64,000 nucleotides of DNA from Atherinomorus stipes (lineage: Eukaryota; Chordata; Actinopteri; Atheriniformes; Atherinidae), in assembly GCA_023101725.1 (NCBI GenBank), contig JALJCO010001098.1:1674001-1738000 (forward strand), in the 5' to 3' direction. A program made the translations under genes and the position numbers. The notes under the pieces were generated by a model that was not told where the DNA came from, did no database searches, and saw only the letters and a list, made by a program, of their open reading frames with translations. Positions 34,018 to 44,835 of the stretch are shown here, one piece after another. Within the stretch, counting starts at the first letter, position 1. Every line of letters starts with the position of its first letter.

Positions 34018-35451
34018 TCATGTGTAGGGCTCCAGTACTGTGACAAACATCATAAATGGGAAGGATGAGGTAGTTTTCCCTGGTTTTCTTGACCAGAAGA
34101 TGTAGTGGTCTATCGGTGTGACAAGGCTGAGCCATGCCCGAAATGAGCGCTGCAGGCCGGCAGAGATCCGTCCGAGCTGCACGCAGACACTCGTGTCATT
34201 TTATTTTGGGCTGTAAACATCCTGGACGTGGTAGCATGTTTTGTAAGCCATTCTGAAAGATGCAGCATCGTGTATTTATCATTCTCAAAGCGCTCTGTGA
34301 CAACTCCAAAGCTTCCCACAGAATGGCAGTGCTGCAGGTTCTGCGCACCTTATCGTGAACTTTTTGCGTAAGAAGGCAAAACATATTGAGAGGACGTGCA
34401 AAAGTATTGTGTGTTAATGGAAAAGAAAAAAAAATTACCATCTTTACCTGGAGGGCTCTGTAGGGTTCAGTCCGACTATCCCTGCGTCCCTACCTGCAGC
34501 ATCTCTGCAGCCCAGCAGAGGTGCTTGATTAATTAACATGGACTTAAAAAGGTCCCGAATCAAAACCACCTTCAGCATCTGCCTCCTCTTCCCCAAAGGT
34601 GAAGACACCTACAGCCCACGATTTCAGTAGCAGCCGTTTCCAGAGTAAACTCATCCAGGTTCCACTGCATCTTTTTTTGTTTTCAGTTTACGTCAGCAGT
34701 GTTTGTTCATCAATAAGAATTAAACGCTTATTGTTGAGGTTATTTTCTCCAGTTTAGTCAATGGTATTTGTTCCCAGAGAGGACAAACTCATTTTTATAC
34801 TAAGTTCGCCCTCAAAATAAATTAAATCTTTAAAAAAAAAAAAAAAAAAAAAAAGGAAATCCTGACACAAACTAGCTCATGAAAATGACTCTTAGCATAG
34901 CAAAGGGTTTATCTGTCAGAGTACCAGGCTAATTTATGTGCTAAAAAGGAGTTAGGATGAAGAAAAGTGTTGGTGACTGTTTTTTCTTTTTCATGTACAC
35001 TGCTTTTCTTTTCTTTTAAAGAAGTGTGAATGAGAGAAAACACGACTCAAGCTGTTAATGTGTTATGGATTTGAAAAGGACTACAGAAATAATGTGTACT
35101 GTACAATTAGTATTATATTTTATTATATATTCAGTTTTTTACTCCAAGTATGATTTCTTTTATCATTGTTGGTATTGTACGGGTGGGAGGGAACGAGTTG
35201 GGACTATCTTTGTAAAACAGCGGGATGCGTATATGTATCGATGTGATATTTCCCCCCCCTTTTTTAGAGCCCAGTTTACCTGTTCCCTCAGTTCCACAAT
35301 TATGCCCCATTTTTGTATTAAAAGCGTGTACACATAGTTCATTACCTAAGTCCTGTCCAGATGTGCTTTTTTCTGTTAAACTAAGACATGTAATAATATT
35401 ACTAAAAAAAACTATCCTCTTTGCCTAAAAGTGAGTTGTTGAAAACCCTCA

Positions 35452-35457
35452 AATAAA
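35452..35457 (+). terminator. Candidate poly(A) signal of znf865
   Basis: AATAAA followed by an A-run, after about 600 bp of unique T-rich sequence. No other supported gene on this strand ends nearby. Confidence 0.45.
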
Positions 35458-35708
35458 AAAAAAAAAAAAATGAAATTTTACCTTCAGTTTCACCTTAAAT
35501 TTTCATTTTGATGAATGCATCAAATTTGCCTCAGACACTTCTTTGTAGTAGTGAGGAACAGTCGAATGAATGGATGATTTGGATTACTTCTTTTAAGGTG
35601 CTGTTGCTCTAACTATGAAGTGTAATTGTATATTTTTTTTTCTTTTTAAAGGAAAACTTTAAATTCTTCAATTTCTGTCAGTTAAACACACATACTGTAA
35701 TAAATACT

Positions 35709-36120
35709 AGAGATTAACTGACAATACAGGTTTTTTTTTAGGGCCGATATCGTTATCTTCTTAGATATCTCAGCCGATAACAACCTGCAAATATTTGGGG
35801 CTGATACTGCATTTGACTCCCAAATTAATAAAATGGATACAGTGAAAATTTTACAACTTTTGTTATAAAAAGAAAGAAAAAAAAAAGAAAAAAAAGGAAG
35901 GAAAGGAAAAAAAGGGGGGGGGGGGATTAAAGCGCTTCAAATAGATATACAAAAAAGAAAGTGCATGTGTAAACAAATATTAAATAGAAACATTACACTT
36001 GTACTAAATATATATACTGTAGATCAAAAAGTCTAAATTATGCTGAGTGAAGGTATCGGCCAATGCTGATACTAGCACAAAACACAAATATCGGCCAGTT
36101 GATGTATCGTCTATCCTTAA
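35709..36120. repeat. 'atcggccgata'-type interspersed repeat
   Basis: It shares 'ggccgatatcg', 'tttggggctgatactgcatt' and 'aatatcggccag' with the copies at 17640 and 43284. An A/G-rich run at 35870-35930 interrupts it. Confidence 0.65.
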
Positions 36121-37439
36121 ACAAATGAGTCTGTCTTGGAAACAGGTGCATTTGGACAACTCTAAAGCACTTTTGGGGTGGAAGACAATGCTTCCTTTGT
36201 CTCTGAAGTTTCCATGAATCGTTATAGTTCCCATCCTGGGAAGGGACGCTGAAGGCAACACGTGTTGATGGTAACTTTGAAGCCCAGTTTCTAAAATGTG
36301 CACACTGAACTTTTGCTAAGTTATTTTTAGCTCTTGCCTTGAATTAGACAATAACAGCCAGTCTGTGCAAATATGTACGATCTGTACATTTACAATTGAC
36401 CTTCCAGAAAATGTTATTTCAGTAAGCTTCAGATGGATAGATATTAAGATGATCAGGGTAAGAAAAAGTTGTATATTTATATTTACATTGTGTCATTGAA
36501 GGAATTTATTAGGTGTCCTAATATGGAACTAATCACTGTGAAGTATTTGGTGGTGTAGCTAGAAATGGATAAAATGATCTTTGGTTTAATTCATTTTAGT
36601 TAAAGATGTTTGCCATCATTACAGACAGCTGCTTTTGAACTTGTTTTCATTTGTTAAATCACTAAACTGATGCAGGAAACGTGTATTTCCACAAAACCGT
36701 GCAGTAATAAAAAACAGCCACTAGATGGTGCCGTTTATGCATATTTGCGGAGCATGGTGTCTTAAAACTCTGGAGGACAGGATAAGAGGGAGTTAATTTT
36801 GAGTATAAACGCTCAATTATTAGTGTTTTCAAAATTTTGCACACTTCACTGTCAGTGTATGCACGCTCTTTGAGAAAAGGCAGTTGTTGTTCTCTTAGTA
36901 TTATTTGCTCAATGCATACTTAGTTTCACACAATATGGGACCGGGCATATATTCCCTCTGTGAATTCCCACAGTGCTGCTACTTTATCTGATTTATGAGT
37001 CTGTCATATGAATATCCAGTGTTAACACAAGGTGTGGCATTTTTACAAGCGATTTGCTCCTTGAGTTCATTTACAAGCTGTTATTGAAGTTGGCTTCACC
37101 ACTTTAGCTTTCACTTTTGCCTACATAAAGTCGAAAATCATTTTCATTAAACACAAATGACATCATCTTAGGTTTGATCTGTTTTATCAACAGCGACCAA
37201 CCTGGCTGGGATATTTTCTTTTTATATCAGATCATAAAGCAAGCAAATAAAATATGGGGTTGTGCTTTGATAAAGACAGACAGGCTATTAGGAAACATGG
37301 CAGGGAAAATTAATATGTGCAACACAGGTAGATGCCTTGTAAAAGCAAATTGTATATGTCACGCAAGTAATAGTTATTTCAATCAGAACAAGCAAAAAAA
37401 AAAGTACAAATATAGGTGTATGGTACCTTAAACTACCGA
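36121..37439. other. Intergenic DNA; nothing recognised
   Basis: A/T-rich sequence between znf865 and dbp. A CACGTG E-box occurs at 36259-36264. Confidence 0.45.
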
Positions 37440-37539
37440 ATTTCTACACACATAGTTAAGATAATACTGTTTACTACGAGGAAGTAAACACGATCTTTAA
37501 TCGATCCTTCAGAAGTCAAAACACCAAACAAACCTCCCT

Positions 37540-38300
37540 CTTCAAATGTCACGCGGCAGTAGCATGGGGAAATCTGTGGGCGGAGACTGTGACCTATTTT
37601 TAGCCAATAGGAGGACGAGAACGGCAGCGAGTGACCTATTTTGAGCCAATAGCAGCGCGGCTCAGTTGCCGGTAGGCAACGGTCGGCGCGTGCAGCAGAC
37701 ATGTGCCGCTGAGAGCGCGAGAGGCAAGTAGGGACAGTGTCAGAACTAAGGTTTTCCAGCAGCTTTTGGGGGATTAAACACAATTGAAGCATTTTTTTTT
37801 ACAGCAAACAGCTTGTGTTTAAAGAAAAATGCAGTTCAGTTTCCAGTTTATCGCGGCTGTCCTGGTGGTCGTGTTAACAATTTAAAATGAGACCGATCAT
37901 AAGTGCGGAGAGACTGTTTGCGCTGAGTCTGTGCTTGCTGTGTCGAAGCCGCTTGTTTAACTCTTGTGAACAAAATTATTCATATTTCCTTCGCTGTCCT
38001 GTTAATGGAGGGGGAGGAAAAGCAATAGCTGACATCCGGATAGCTCAGCACCATGCATTTTATTTAATTTATTCTCAGTCAGTGGTCTTTGCCTCTCCTC
38101 TGGTCTTTTAATGTTTACATGACAGCGTGAGAGAAGACGAGAGGGGCGGGGTGAGTTCAAGGTCCATCCAGGAAGGAGATAAGATTGGAGGACCGTGATT
38201 TGGTGCGCAAACTAGCCAGCATTCACTTGCTATTGGTTCAGCTACTAAGAGGCGCGGTTTGATATGTTAATAACGTTGCGTTCAAAGAAATGTAGGGTAG
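37540..38300. promoter_or_regulatory. CpG-rich block with CCAAT boxes; orphan promoter candidate
   Basis: A GC- and CpG-rich block stands out from A/T-rich flanks. A 22-bp motif ending AGCCAATAG occurs twice in tandem (37589-37610 and 37631-37652), giving two CCAAT boxes at 37604 and 37646. A perfect palindrome GTTGCCGGTAGGCAAC (37665-37680) resembles paired RFX half-sites, though with a 4-base rather than 2-base spacer. An inverted CCAAT lies at 38232-38236. No TATA box is obvious. It sits 2.3 kb upstream of the dbp promoter and may be a separate or alternative promoter. Confidence 0.4.
37829..37885 (+). other. 18-codon signal-peptide-like mini-ORF
   Basis: ATG 37829 to TAA 37883-37885 encodes MQFSFQFIAAVLVVVLTI, a short hydrophobic stretch like a secretory signal sequence, downstream of the CCAAT-rich block. 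It overlaps the start region of a second ORF (37887-38111, 74 codons, MRPIISAERLFALSLCLLC...). I recognise neither protein. Either might be a first exon, a translated ORF of a non-coding RNA, or chance. Confidence 0.2.
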
Positions 38301-39699
38301 CCATGTTCTTGTTTTGGATCTCCTACAAACTTTGCTCTATGCTGAAGCTGTCCCGCAGAAATACCATAATTTAGTAAACAGTTTTTATATTAGGCAAATA
38401 TCATATTCATTTTTTTGTTTGTTTTTTAAGAAGAAGAAGGAAAAACTGTTTGCCCTCTGCTGCTGGGTTAAAAAATGAACTGAATGATTATTTTTATTCT
38501 CTGGAACTATTATCAGAAAGAAAATCTTCAGTATCAAAGCTGCTCTTTCTTGCTGAAGACTGTCTTGTTCTGTAAAATGTAATTGGCATAAAAAGCTTTG
38601 CATTGTGATGCCACTGTAACCCCCTTTATTGTTAGCGCTACCTACTCTGTTTTTTGTTTGTTTGTAGTTACTGTTGTTGCTCTCTTAATTTAACATTGTA
38701 TGCAGTTGATTTCCCACAAGATTCAGAATCATTGCAGTTGTCAATAAAGCATATGAAAAAATGAAAAAGAAATGTAGGGTAACATAAATTTGGAAAATGT
38801 TTCATACAAGACTTTTATAGTTGAAACTTTGAGTATATAGAAATGTCCCTCTGTATGCTTTAATTCTACTTTGTCAAAGGAATTTCAGATATAATAGAAA
38901 TGTTTTTGCTCTCTCTCTCATATATATATATATACACATATATATATATATACACACATCTATATATATATATATATATATATACATATGAATGTAAAGT
39001 TTAAACAGTTTCAGATGCCATTCTTTACCCATTGTAAAAGAGCATAGTAGCCTAAGTAAGCTTTAAAAAAGGTTGAGTTATATGATGCGATCAAGTTATT
39101 CTAGGAATATTGACATTGATCATTTTCTGTTGTTTGTTTCTTTTTAGTCATGACATCTAGTTTAATAAAGCCAGTACTCCAAAAGAAATAACTTTTGTAA
39201 AGAAAACGTTTTGTAAACAAATACCAAAAAGAAATCTTGGAATCTTCTTTCCAGCGCTTTTCCCCTTTCAGGGAATTTTTGCTTGTAATTATTGAAAATA
39301 CAAAGATGAACAAACACTTAGTCTGGGTAATGTTTGTTTGGCTAAGTAGTGCTGTTTTTTTTTCCCTTAAATTATGATACAATGAAGCAACTAGATGAAA
39401 AGTATGGAAAAACTGTCCAGACACATCACTATTTAGTGATTTATATGACATATTCCGCCCAACTAATGCCTCTCACAGGTTTGTCAGTAGTGGTCAACAA
39501 ATCATTTATGATGGAGGCTTCTTTGAACTTCATTGTTGATCATATTGTCCACATTGTATTTAGTATTTCCACAACTTATTGAAAGACAAATCCAAATGAT
39601 CCGAAATAAATGCAGAATATTTTTAAAAGTTGAACTGAAATGGATTAATTGTGCGGCCAGTATGAAAAGTCTCTTTTACTACCTTTTTCCTGCCCCGTG
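38301..39699. other. Intergenic DNA with AT-rich repeats
   Basis: A/T-rich DNA with no supported exon. A (TA)n-rich segment lies at 38919-38990. Confidence 0.45.
38919..38990. repeat. (TA)n microsatellite cluster
   Basis: Three TA runs separated by ACAC/ACAT interruptions. Confidence 0.9.
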
Positions 39700-39900
39700 A
39701 AAGCAGCACCGTGGATGTGAGACTGGAAGGGGGCGTGGTTACGTGGAATAATAGGCGTTGTCGCCTATGCAAATACTCACGCCCCCAAGCGCCTTTCCCC
39801 CGTGAGTGGTGACGTCACGCGAGCGGCCCGTGTTGGTTCCAGCTGACAGGCAGGGAGAGAGAGCCAGAGAGCGACGAAAATAGAGAGCAGTGTGTGAGTG
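39700..39900 (+). promoter_or_regulatory. dbp promoter region with CRE and octamer
   Basis: GC-rich sequence directly upstream of the dbp 5' UTR. It contains a full palindromic CRE TGACGTCA (39810-39817), an octamer ATGCAAAT (39767-39774) and GC/CACC-type motifs (GGGCGTGG at 39731). No canonical CACGTG E-box is present in this stretch; the nearest is just inside intron 1. The transcription start was not determined; a CRE suggests cAMP/CREB-responsive control, which is common for clock-linked genes. Confidence 0.55.
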
Positions 39901-39924
39901 TGCGTGTGCGCGCGCGCGTGTGAA
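39886..39924. repeat. Alternating purine-pyrimidine (TG/CG)n, Z-DNA-prone
   Basis: A run of GT then GC dinucleotides (GTGTGCGCGCGCGCGTGTG) at the probable dbp transcription start region. Confidence 0.8.
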
Positions 39925-40687
39925 GGAGCGAGAGAGGGAGGGAGAGCGGGAGAGGGAGGAAAATAAGAGCCATTATCTATCTGACTCTCATACTACTGGA
40001 TTTTATCATTTTTTGAGGGGGATCTCTTTTTTTTTCTGTCATCTGCTATTATTTCGCTCATATTCAACCTGTTTCCCCCCCCCCGCCCGGTCCTGGAGAC
40101 TTCCCATCGCCGCCTTTCGACTCTATTCTGCTCTTTCTAATCCTCTTCCTTCGGTGTTTTGCACGAGACCACTGACAGCCGCCTTCATTTCTGCTTTGAT
40201 TGCCATTGATCCTGTTTGTTGCCTCCTCTGGAGCGACATTCTCGCCTGACCCAGCGGTGAACCACCGTTTCATTCCCACGATCTCCGGCGATTGATCCAG
40301 CTCGTAATTGTCCTCCTGTTCGTGTTTATTAAGTGCAGAGTTGAGTTTGTTTAAAGGGAGAAGCGGTGACAACAACTCCTGAAGGCTCAGACTGTCTGAA
40401 AGGATGAACTAGACCCGGTCAACATGCTGACATTTCGGAGATAAATCCCCCCCCCAGCCCCCTTTTTCTTTCTCTTTTTTATTTCTTTGCACATTTTCCT
40501 GCATGGGACGAAAGCGGACTATCAGGTGGAGATCTTGAGCGCACGCACGCGTCACCTGTCCGCGCACCTTTTGACGGCGCGCCTGTCTGCGATCACTAAG
40601 TGGATTATTTTGATCTTGAACTTACACTCTGCAGGTTGCTCTACTCCGCCTCCCCTCACCTCCCCCCTTTCCTCCTCCCTAGAAGTT

Positions 40688-40883
40688 ATGTCAAGGCCTC
40701 TCACCCAGCTCCTGCCGCCGGATCTCCCTGCCGGGGCCACCAGCCCGCAATTTGGGGCCAGCAACCCAGCTGGAACTGGCCCCCAAAGTGGACATTTGAC
40801 CTCTATGACCAACTTGAAGTCTCTGCTGCAGCTGCCAATCAAGGCCGACCAGAGAAGCCCCAAGGACTGTTGCGAGATGAAGG
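40688..40883 (+). CDS. dbp: PAR-bZIP transcription factor, coding exon 1 (dbp)
   Basis: It encodes the first 65 residues plus one base. It begins MSRPLTQLLPPDLP and includes the motif NLKSLLQLPIK, comparable to the LRSLL motif of HLF-type N-termini, ending KDCCEMK. The ATG at 40688 is the first in a frame compatible with exon 2; 5' UTR lies upstream in the same exon. The donor GTGAGT is at 40884. Splicing to exon 2 forms an Asp codon (MK-DKDKPLDSDEDS). dbp binds D-box elements and is a circadian output activator driven by CLOCK:BMAL1. Assignment to dbp rather than hlf or tef rests on LLWERTLP in exon 2 and on synteny. Confidence 0.85.
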
Positions 40884-40894
40884 GTGAGTTTTTG

Positions 40895-40900
40895 CACGTG
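40895..40900. promoter_or_regulatory. Canonical E-box CACGTG in dbp intron 1
   Basis: It lies 11 bases downstream of the exon 1 donor site. In mouse, Dbp is driven by CLOCK:BMAL1 at E-boxes in the promoter and in introns 1 and 2, so this position is credible for circadian control. Binding is not demonstrated here. Confidence 0.5.
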
Positions 40901-40921
40901 TGCATGTGGTTGTGTGTGTGA

Positions 40922-40952
40922 GTGGGGGGAGGGGGGGGGGGGGGGGGGGGGA
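40922..40952 (+). repeat. G-run (about 30 nt), quadruplex-prone
   Basis: Nearly uninterrupted G follows a short TG repeat, 38 bases into dbp intron 1. Length may be unreliable in the assembly. Confidence 0.85.
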
Positions 40953-41822
40953 TCCTATAGGCATGAAACTTCTTAAAGGGAAACACCTCAGTCAGTTGCT
41001 CCTTAGATCTCATAGGTGCATAAAAATGCCAAAACAAAGTGTTTGTGTGAAGCATTTTGCTTTAAAAAAAAAAAAACACATTCACAGCAGTAAATGTTTG
41101 GTTGATGATGCATTTTAAGGTCCTGCAGAAATAATGTGGAAAACAAAAGCTTGACAGGTAATTCTCACTTAAGTTTTGCTGCCATTTGTTCTAAAAATCA
41201 AACAATAACTTGCATATTTGGGATTTGATGTTTTAAATCCGTGTTTTGGGGGCTACAATGATCATTTTAACTTCATTTGAACGATTCAAAACAGTGCAAA
41301 GATCCAGATTATCAGAACAATCAGCAGCTTCAGCCCTTAACTGAAAGACAAACAAGCTGTAATCATTACAGAGCCATGTGTCTCTCCCTGGAATATTACA
41401 GGGATTATTCATGGATGTGTGTGTGCATGTGACTGAGTGGGTATGTGTGATTGTAAAATACAGAGGAGCTGCTTACCCAACACGCTCACATGCACAGTGT
41501 TTTCACCTCGGTCCTCCCCTCTCCTGCATGCTGGATTATTATATTTAACACTTCCTTTTTGTATTTGGTGGTGAAATGAAATAATTCTAGTGGAAGGAGA
41601 GGAGGAGGAAGAGGAGGAGGGATTTTTTTTTCCTTTTTTCTTTTAGAAAAAGCAGCAGCAGCAGTTGTTTATGTTGAATCTGGTTCTTTGGACTGTTTCA
41701 ATAAAGGTTACTGAGTGGGATTGAATTGTTTCCCATCCACCAGCTGCCATGACAAATATTAACCAGGCTGCTTCTCCTTCCTCTCTGGCTGTGGGGATGT
41801 CATAACTCCTAGTCAGCTGCTG

Positions 41823-41823
<1 letters not shown>

Positions 41824-41853
<30 letters not shown>
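41824..41853. repeat. (CA)n microsatellite
   Basis: Fifteen CA units in dbp intron 1. Confidence 0.9.
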
Positions 41854-41856
<3 letters not shown>

Positions 41857-43283
41857 CTGGTGAGATCATGCATTGATTTGCACTGATTCCCTTGCAGATC
41901 TCTTTTACTTCTTCTGCAAAGATTATAATCCCAGCTTTTATTAAAACTATAAAAGCATCCTGGGAATAAAAGAAATGTCCCCACAAGGAGACATTTAGTC
42001 CTCACAAGGGTAGCAACATGCAGCACGTACACTTTCACACAGAGGGAGAGAAAAACAAAAGCAGGGGCCTGTCCAGGTGCTCCCTGCAGGTTGGCGGCCC
42101 CTCGTGGTCTCTCAGTGCAACTGCAGCCCCTTCCTTGAGACTTTTTATGCTTTGCATGAGGTGGGAAGGAGATGATGGTGAGCGCAGCTGACAGGCTCTC
42201 CGAGGAGTCAGAGAGCATCTCAGAGGTCTCGCCTGGCCTCGTCAGCACATGCAGCATTCAGCTGATAGGTGATGCATTCAGGGGACGGGCAAGATGTTTG
42301 TGCGTTTTTTTATTTTATTTTATTTTTTTTTGGTTAGCCTCTGGTTCTCGTTGCCTTTTCCCTTTCATGCAGAGTGGATGCTTCTCCCTCACTCTCCTGC
42401 TTTTTTTCCCTCTCCCTTCCCCTGGCTAGCTTTGTTTGACGCCTTCGCAAACACCCACTCCATCTAGCACATCTTTCTCTCACACATCTTTGAGTTTTTC
42501 CTCTCACACTTTCCTGTCTTGCTCTCTTCTCGTCAGATCACTCTGTCTTCCACTCGCTTCCTCAGTCCCTCTGCTCATTTACATTTTCTAAGGGGTTTGC
42601 CTCCCTCTTCTCTGCCTTCTACTGTACGCTGTCATCTCTCAGGCTTCCTCCTCCAATGCTTCAGTCTTTCCTTCTGTGCTTGCATCTCTGCATTTCAAAT
42701 TTTCATGGATCATTTTTATTCCCAGTCTCGTCTCACTGCAACATCTCCTCTTCTTTCTGCTGTGCAGTGTTCAGCTCACAGTCTGTCATAGTCTAATTGG
42801 TTGTCCACTTTAGTCGAAAGTGTCACCATCACTTAAATTAAGCCGCATCAGTCTCAGTGTGTACCTACTATTCATTCTCTCCTCCTGCAGCCCTTCCCAT
42901 TTCATTTGATAGATTATAATGTAGCTTTTAAGCAATCTTGTCACTTTTCTTTGCATATTTTTATTCTCTTTAATTGCTGTTTGTTGCTTGTGGAGGTGTT
43001 GCAGCGTGCAACAACCTGTGTTTTGGTTCTTATGTGCCAACAAAACATTAACTGATCACAACCTCTGAAGGCCACGTTATAGGCTCCTACGGCTATTTCT
43101 ACCAGAGGTGATTCATGTTTCTCATACCGTACCCTCTCTCCCATACAGTTTCAAAACTAATATGTCATGTGTTTATGGTAGCCATGGCAACAGTAGTAAG
43201 GCTAGTTTGCGTTCCCCTTTACACAGATTATTCATTTCAGACCTCACTGCCATCATATGGCCTTGCATCCCTTATGCTGGCAT

Positions 43284-43862
43284 GGTTTTTAGGGATCGAC
43301 CGATGCAGATTTTTTAGGGCCGATACCGATATTTTCTCATCAGCTGATGGCCGATACAGCTTGCCAATATGTGGGGCCGATACTGCATTTGACTCCCAAT
43401 TTAATACCATCATAATTTTACAACTCTTTTAATATAAACTTAATAGACAATTGTAGTCAAATATTAGATAGAAACATTAAAGGGGCAGTTTGTTTTTTGT
43501 TTTTTTGTTTTTTTTTTTTAGCCTGGGTCTATCTTCTAGCATGAAATATGTTCATTTACTCACCCAGACAGTTTTGGTGTAACTTGAATTCCTTCGGGAG
43601 ATATTTAGATCCACTCCAGATCAGTGTGTGTCCAATATAATGGAAGTGATGCGGACAACCACTTGCAGTCTCTAAATGAGGCATTATCTGCCCCCTGTGA
43701 GCTCGAAGCAGCATGAAGTGGCTTTTTTGGGGGGTGATTTGTCCTTATTTACAGATTTTTTTACTGTGGCAGCTTTGATGATGTCACTGTGACGCCATGG
43801 CAAGTGAATGTGTGTGGCAGATAGATCCAGGTTGAAAAAACCCAACTCCCCATTCAAACTTG

Positions 43863-43927
<65 letters not shown>

Positions 43928-43985
43928 TAAAGCCTGTAAATTATGCTGAGTGGGAGTATCAGCCAACACATCCGATGTATCGGCA
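43284..43985. repeat. 'atcggccgata'-type repeat with (TA)n insertion
   Basis: It starts 'agggatcgaccgatgcag' and ends near 'ccgatgtatcggcag'. It shares 'ggggccgatactgcatttga' with 35709. A (TA)n run of about 55 bp lies at 43863-43918, and a different sequence with 'cagtttgttttttg' interrupts the element at about 43480. Confidence 0.6.
43863..43918. repeat. (TA)n microsatellite
   Basis: About 27 uninterrupted TA units. Confidence 0.95.
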
Positions 43986-44073
43986 GGAAGATGCCATTTC
44001 TACACAGAGCTATTGATCTGGCGACTCCTGAGCTCCGCGTCACGTGACATCACCTTAAACCTTTTGTGTAGAT

Positions 44074-44281
44074 CACGGCTCACCAATTCCGGTCCTCGAG
44101 GGCCCTGCAGGTATTATGAGCTGCCCTGCTGCAACACACCTTGTGACGTGTGCAGAGCTTGACATCAAGCTCTGCACACGTTTGCTAATTACCCACTGAT
44201 TGGAGTCAGGTGTGTTGCAGCAAGGGAGCTCCTAATACCTGCAGGACATCGGCCCTCGAGGACCGGAATTGGTGATCCCTG
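44074..44281. mobile_element. hAT MITE with perfect 8-bp target duplication
   Basis: A 208-bp element. Inverted arms CACCAATTCCGGTCCTCGAG and CTCGAGGACCGGAATTGGTG lie at the ends, with an inner inverted pair 'tgtgcagagcttga/tcaagctctgcaca'. The 8-bp sequence GTGTAGAT flanks it on both sides (44066-44073 and 44282-44289). No coding capacity. Confidence 0.93.
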
Positions 44282-44311
44282 GTGTAGATGCTGGCATAGT
44301 AACCAGATGTA

Positions 44312-44835
44312 CGGTCATCCTCAAAATTATTCACACCCTCCAATTAAATAAAAGGCTAAACTGACAACAGTAATTCAGATAACAAGACTAAAGAAACTAA
44401 TCATAAATAAAAATTTTTTAAAATTATGATTAAGTGAAATTCAATATTGATTTTGAATTGTGGTTGGAAATAATAATAGTAAAAAACAAACAAACAAAAC
44501 TGTCCCAGACAAATTAGAGAATCTTTCCCGTGAACAGTGGACCAACATACCTGTGAACAGGTGCAGATGTCTGATTGGACGTAACAGAAAACACCTGATT
44601 GCAACGATTGCCTCAAAGTTTTCAACAAAATTTTAGCTTCGGAGCCCCATCATGCTTGTTTACTTGTTTTATTTTTTGTTTGTTTGTTTTTAATATTTCT
44701 TTAAAACCACAGCTCAAAATCAATGTCATGATTTTCATAGAATTTTTATGTATTATTACTTTTGTCAATTTCATCTTATTTCACTGACAGCAGATCTTTT
44801 TAATTTGAGAGTATGAATTATTTTGAGGATGAGTG
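44312..44835. mobile_element. Tc1-like MITE, copy 4 (inverted core)
   Basis: It is bounded by TA at 44310-44311 and 44836-44837. Left end CGGTCATCCTCAAAATTATT; right end reads in inverse as CACTCATCCTCAAAATAATT. The core is the reverse complement of the 2778 copy (for example 44519-44545 against 3080-3125). Confidence 0.85.

Larger units (their letters stand above)
32536..35457 (+). other. Probable znf865 3' UTR with repeat insertions
   Basis: No coding exon follows the TAA at 32533-32535. An internal A-rich AATAAA-like stretch lies at about 32626-32650, and a candidate main poly(A) signal AATAAA lies at 35452-35457. Unique, T-rich, ATTTA-containing sequence at 34850-35450 resembles a vertebrate 3' end. 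Repeats at 33000-33360 and 33447-34020 interrupt it. Confidence 0.4.

Noticed and set aside
37433..37792. 119-codon minus-strand ORF over the CCAAT block containing a repeated YWLKIGHSL segment
   Set aside because: The repeated peptide is only the translation of the duplicated CCAAT motif; there is no domain or conserved feature.
43684..43969. ORF encoding a long Tyr-Ile repeat
   Set aside because: It is the translation of the (TA)n microsatellite.
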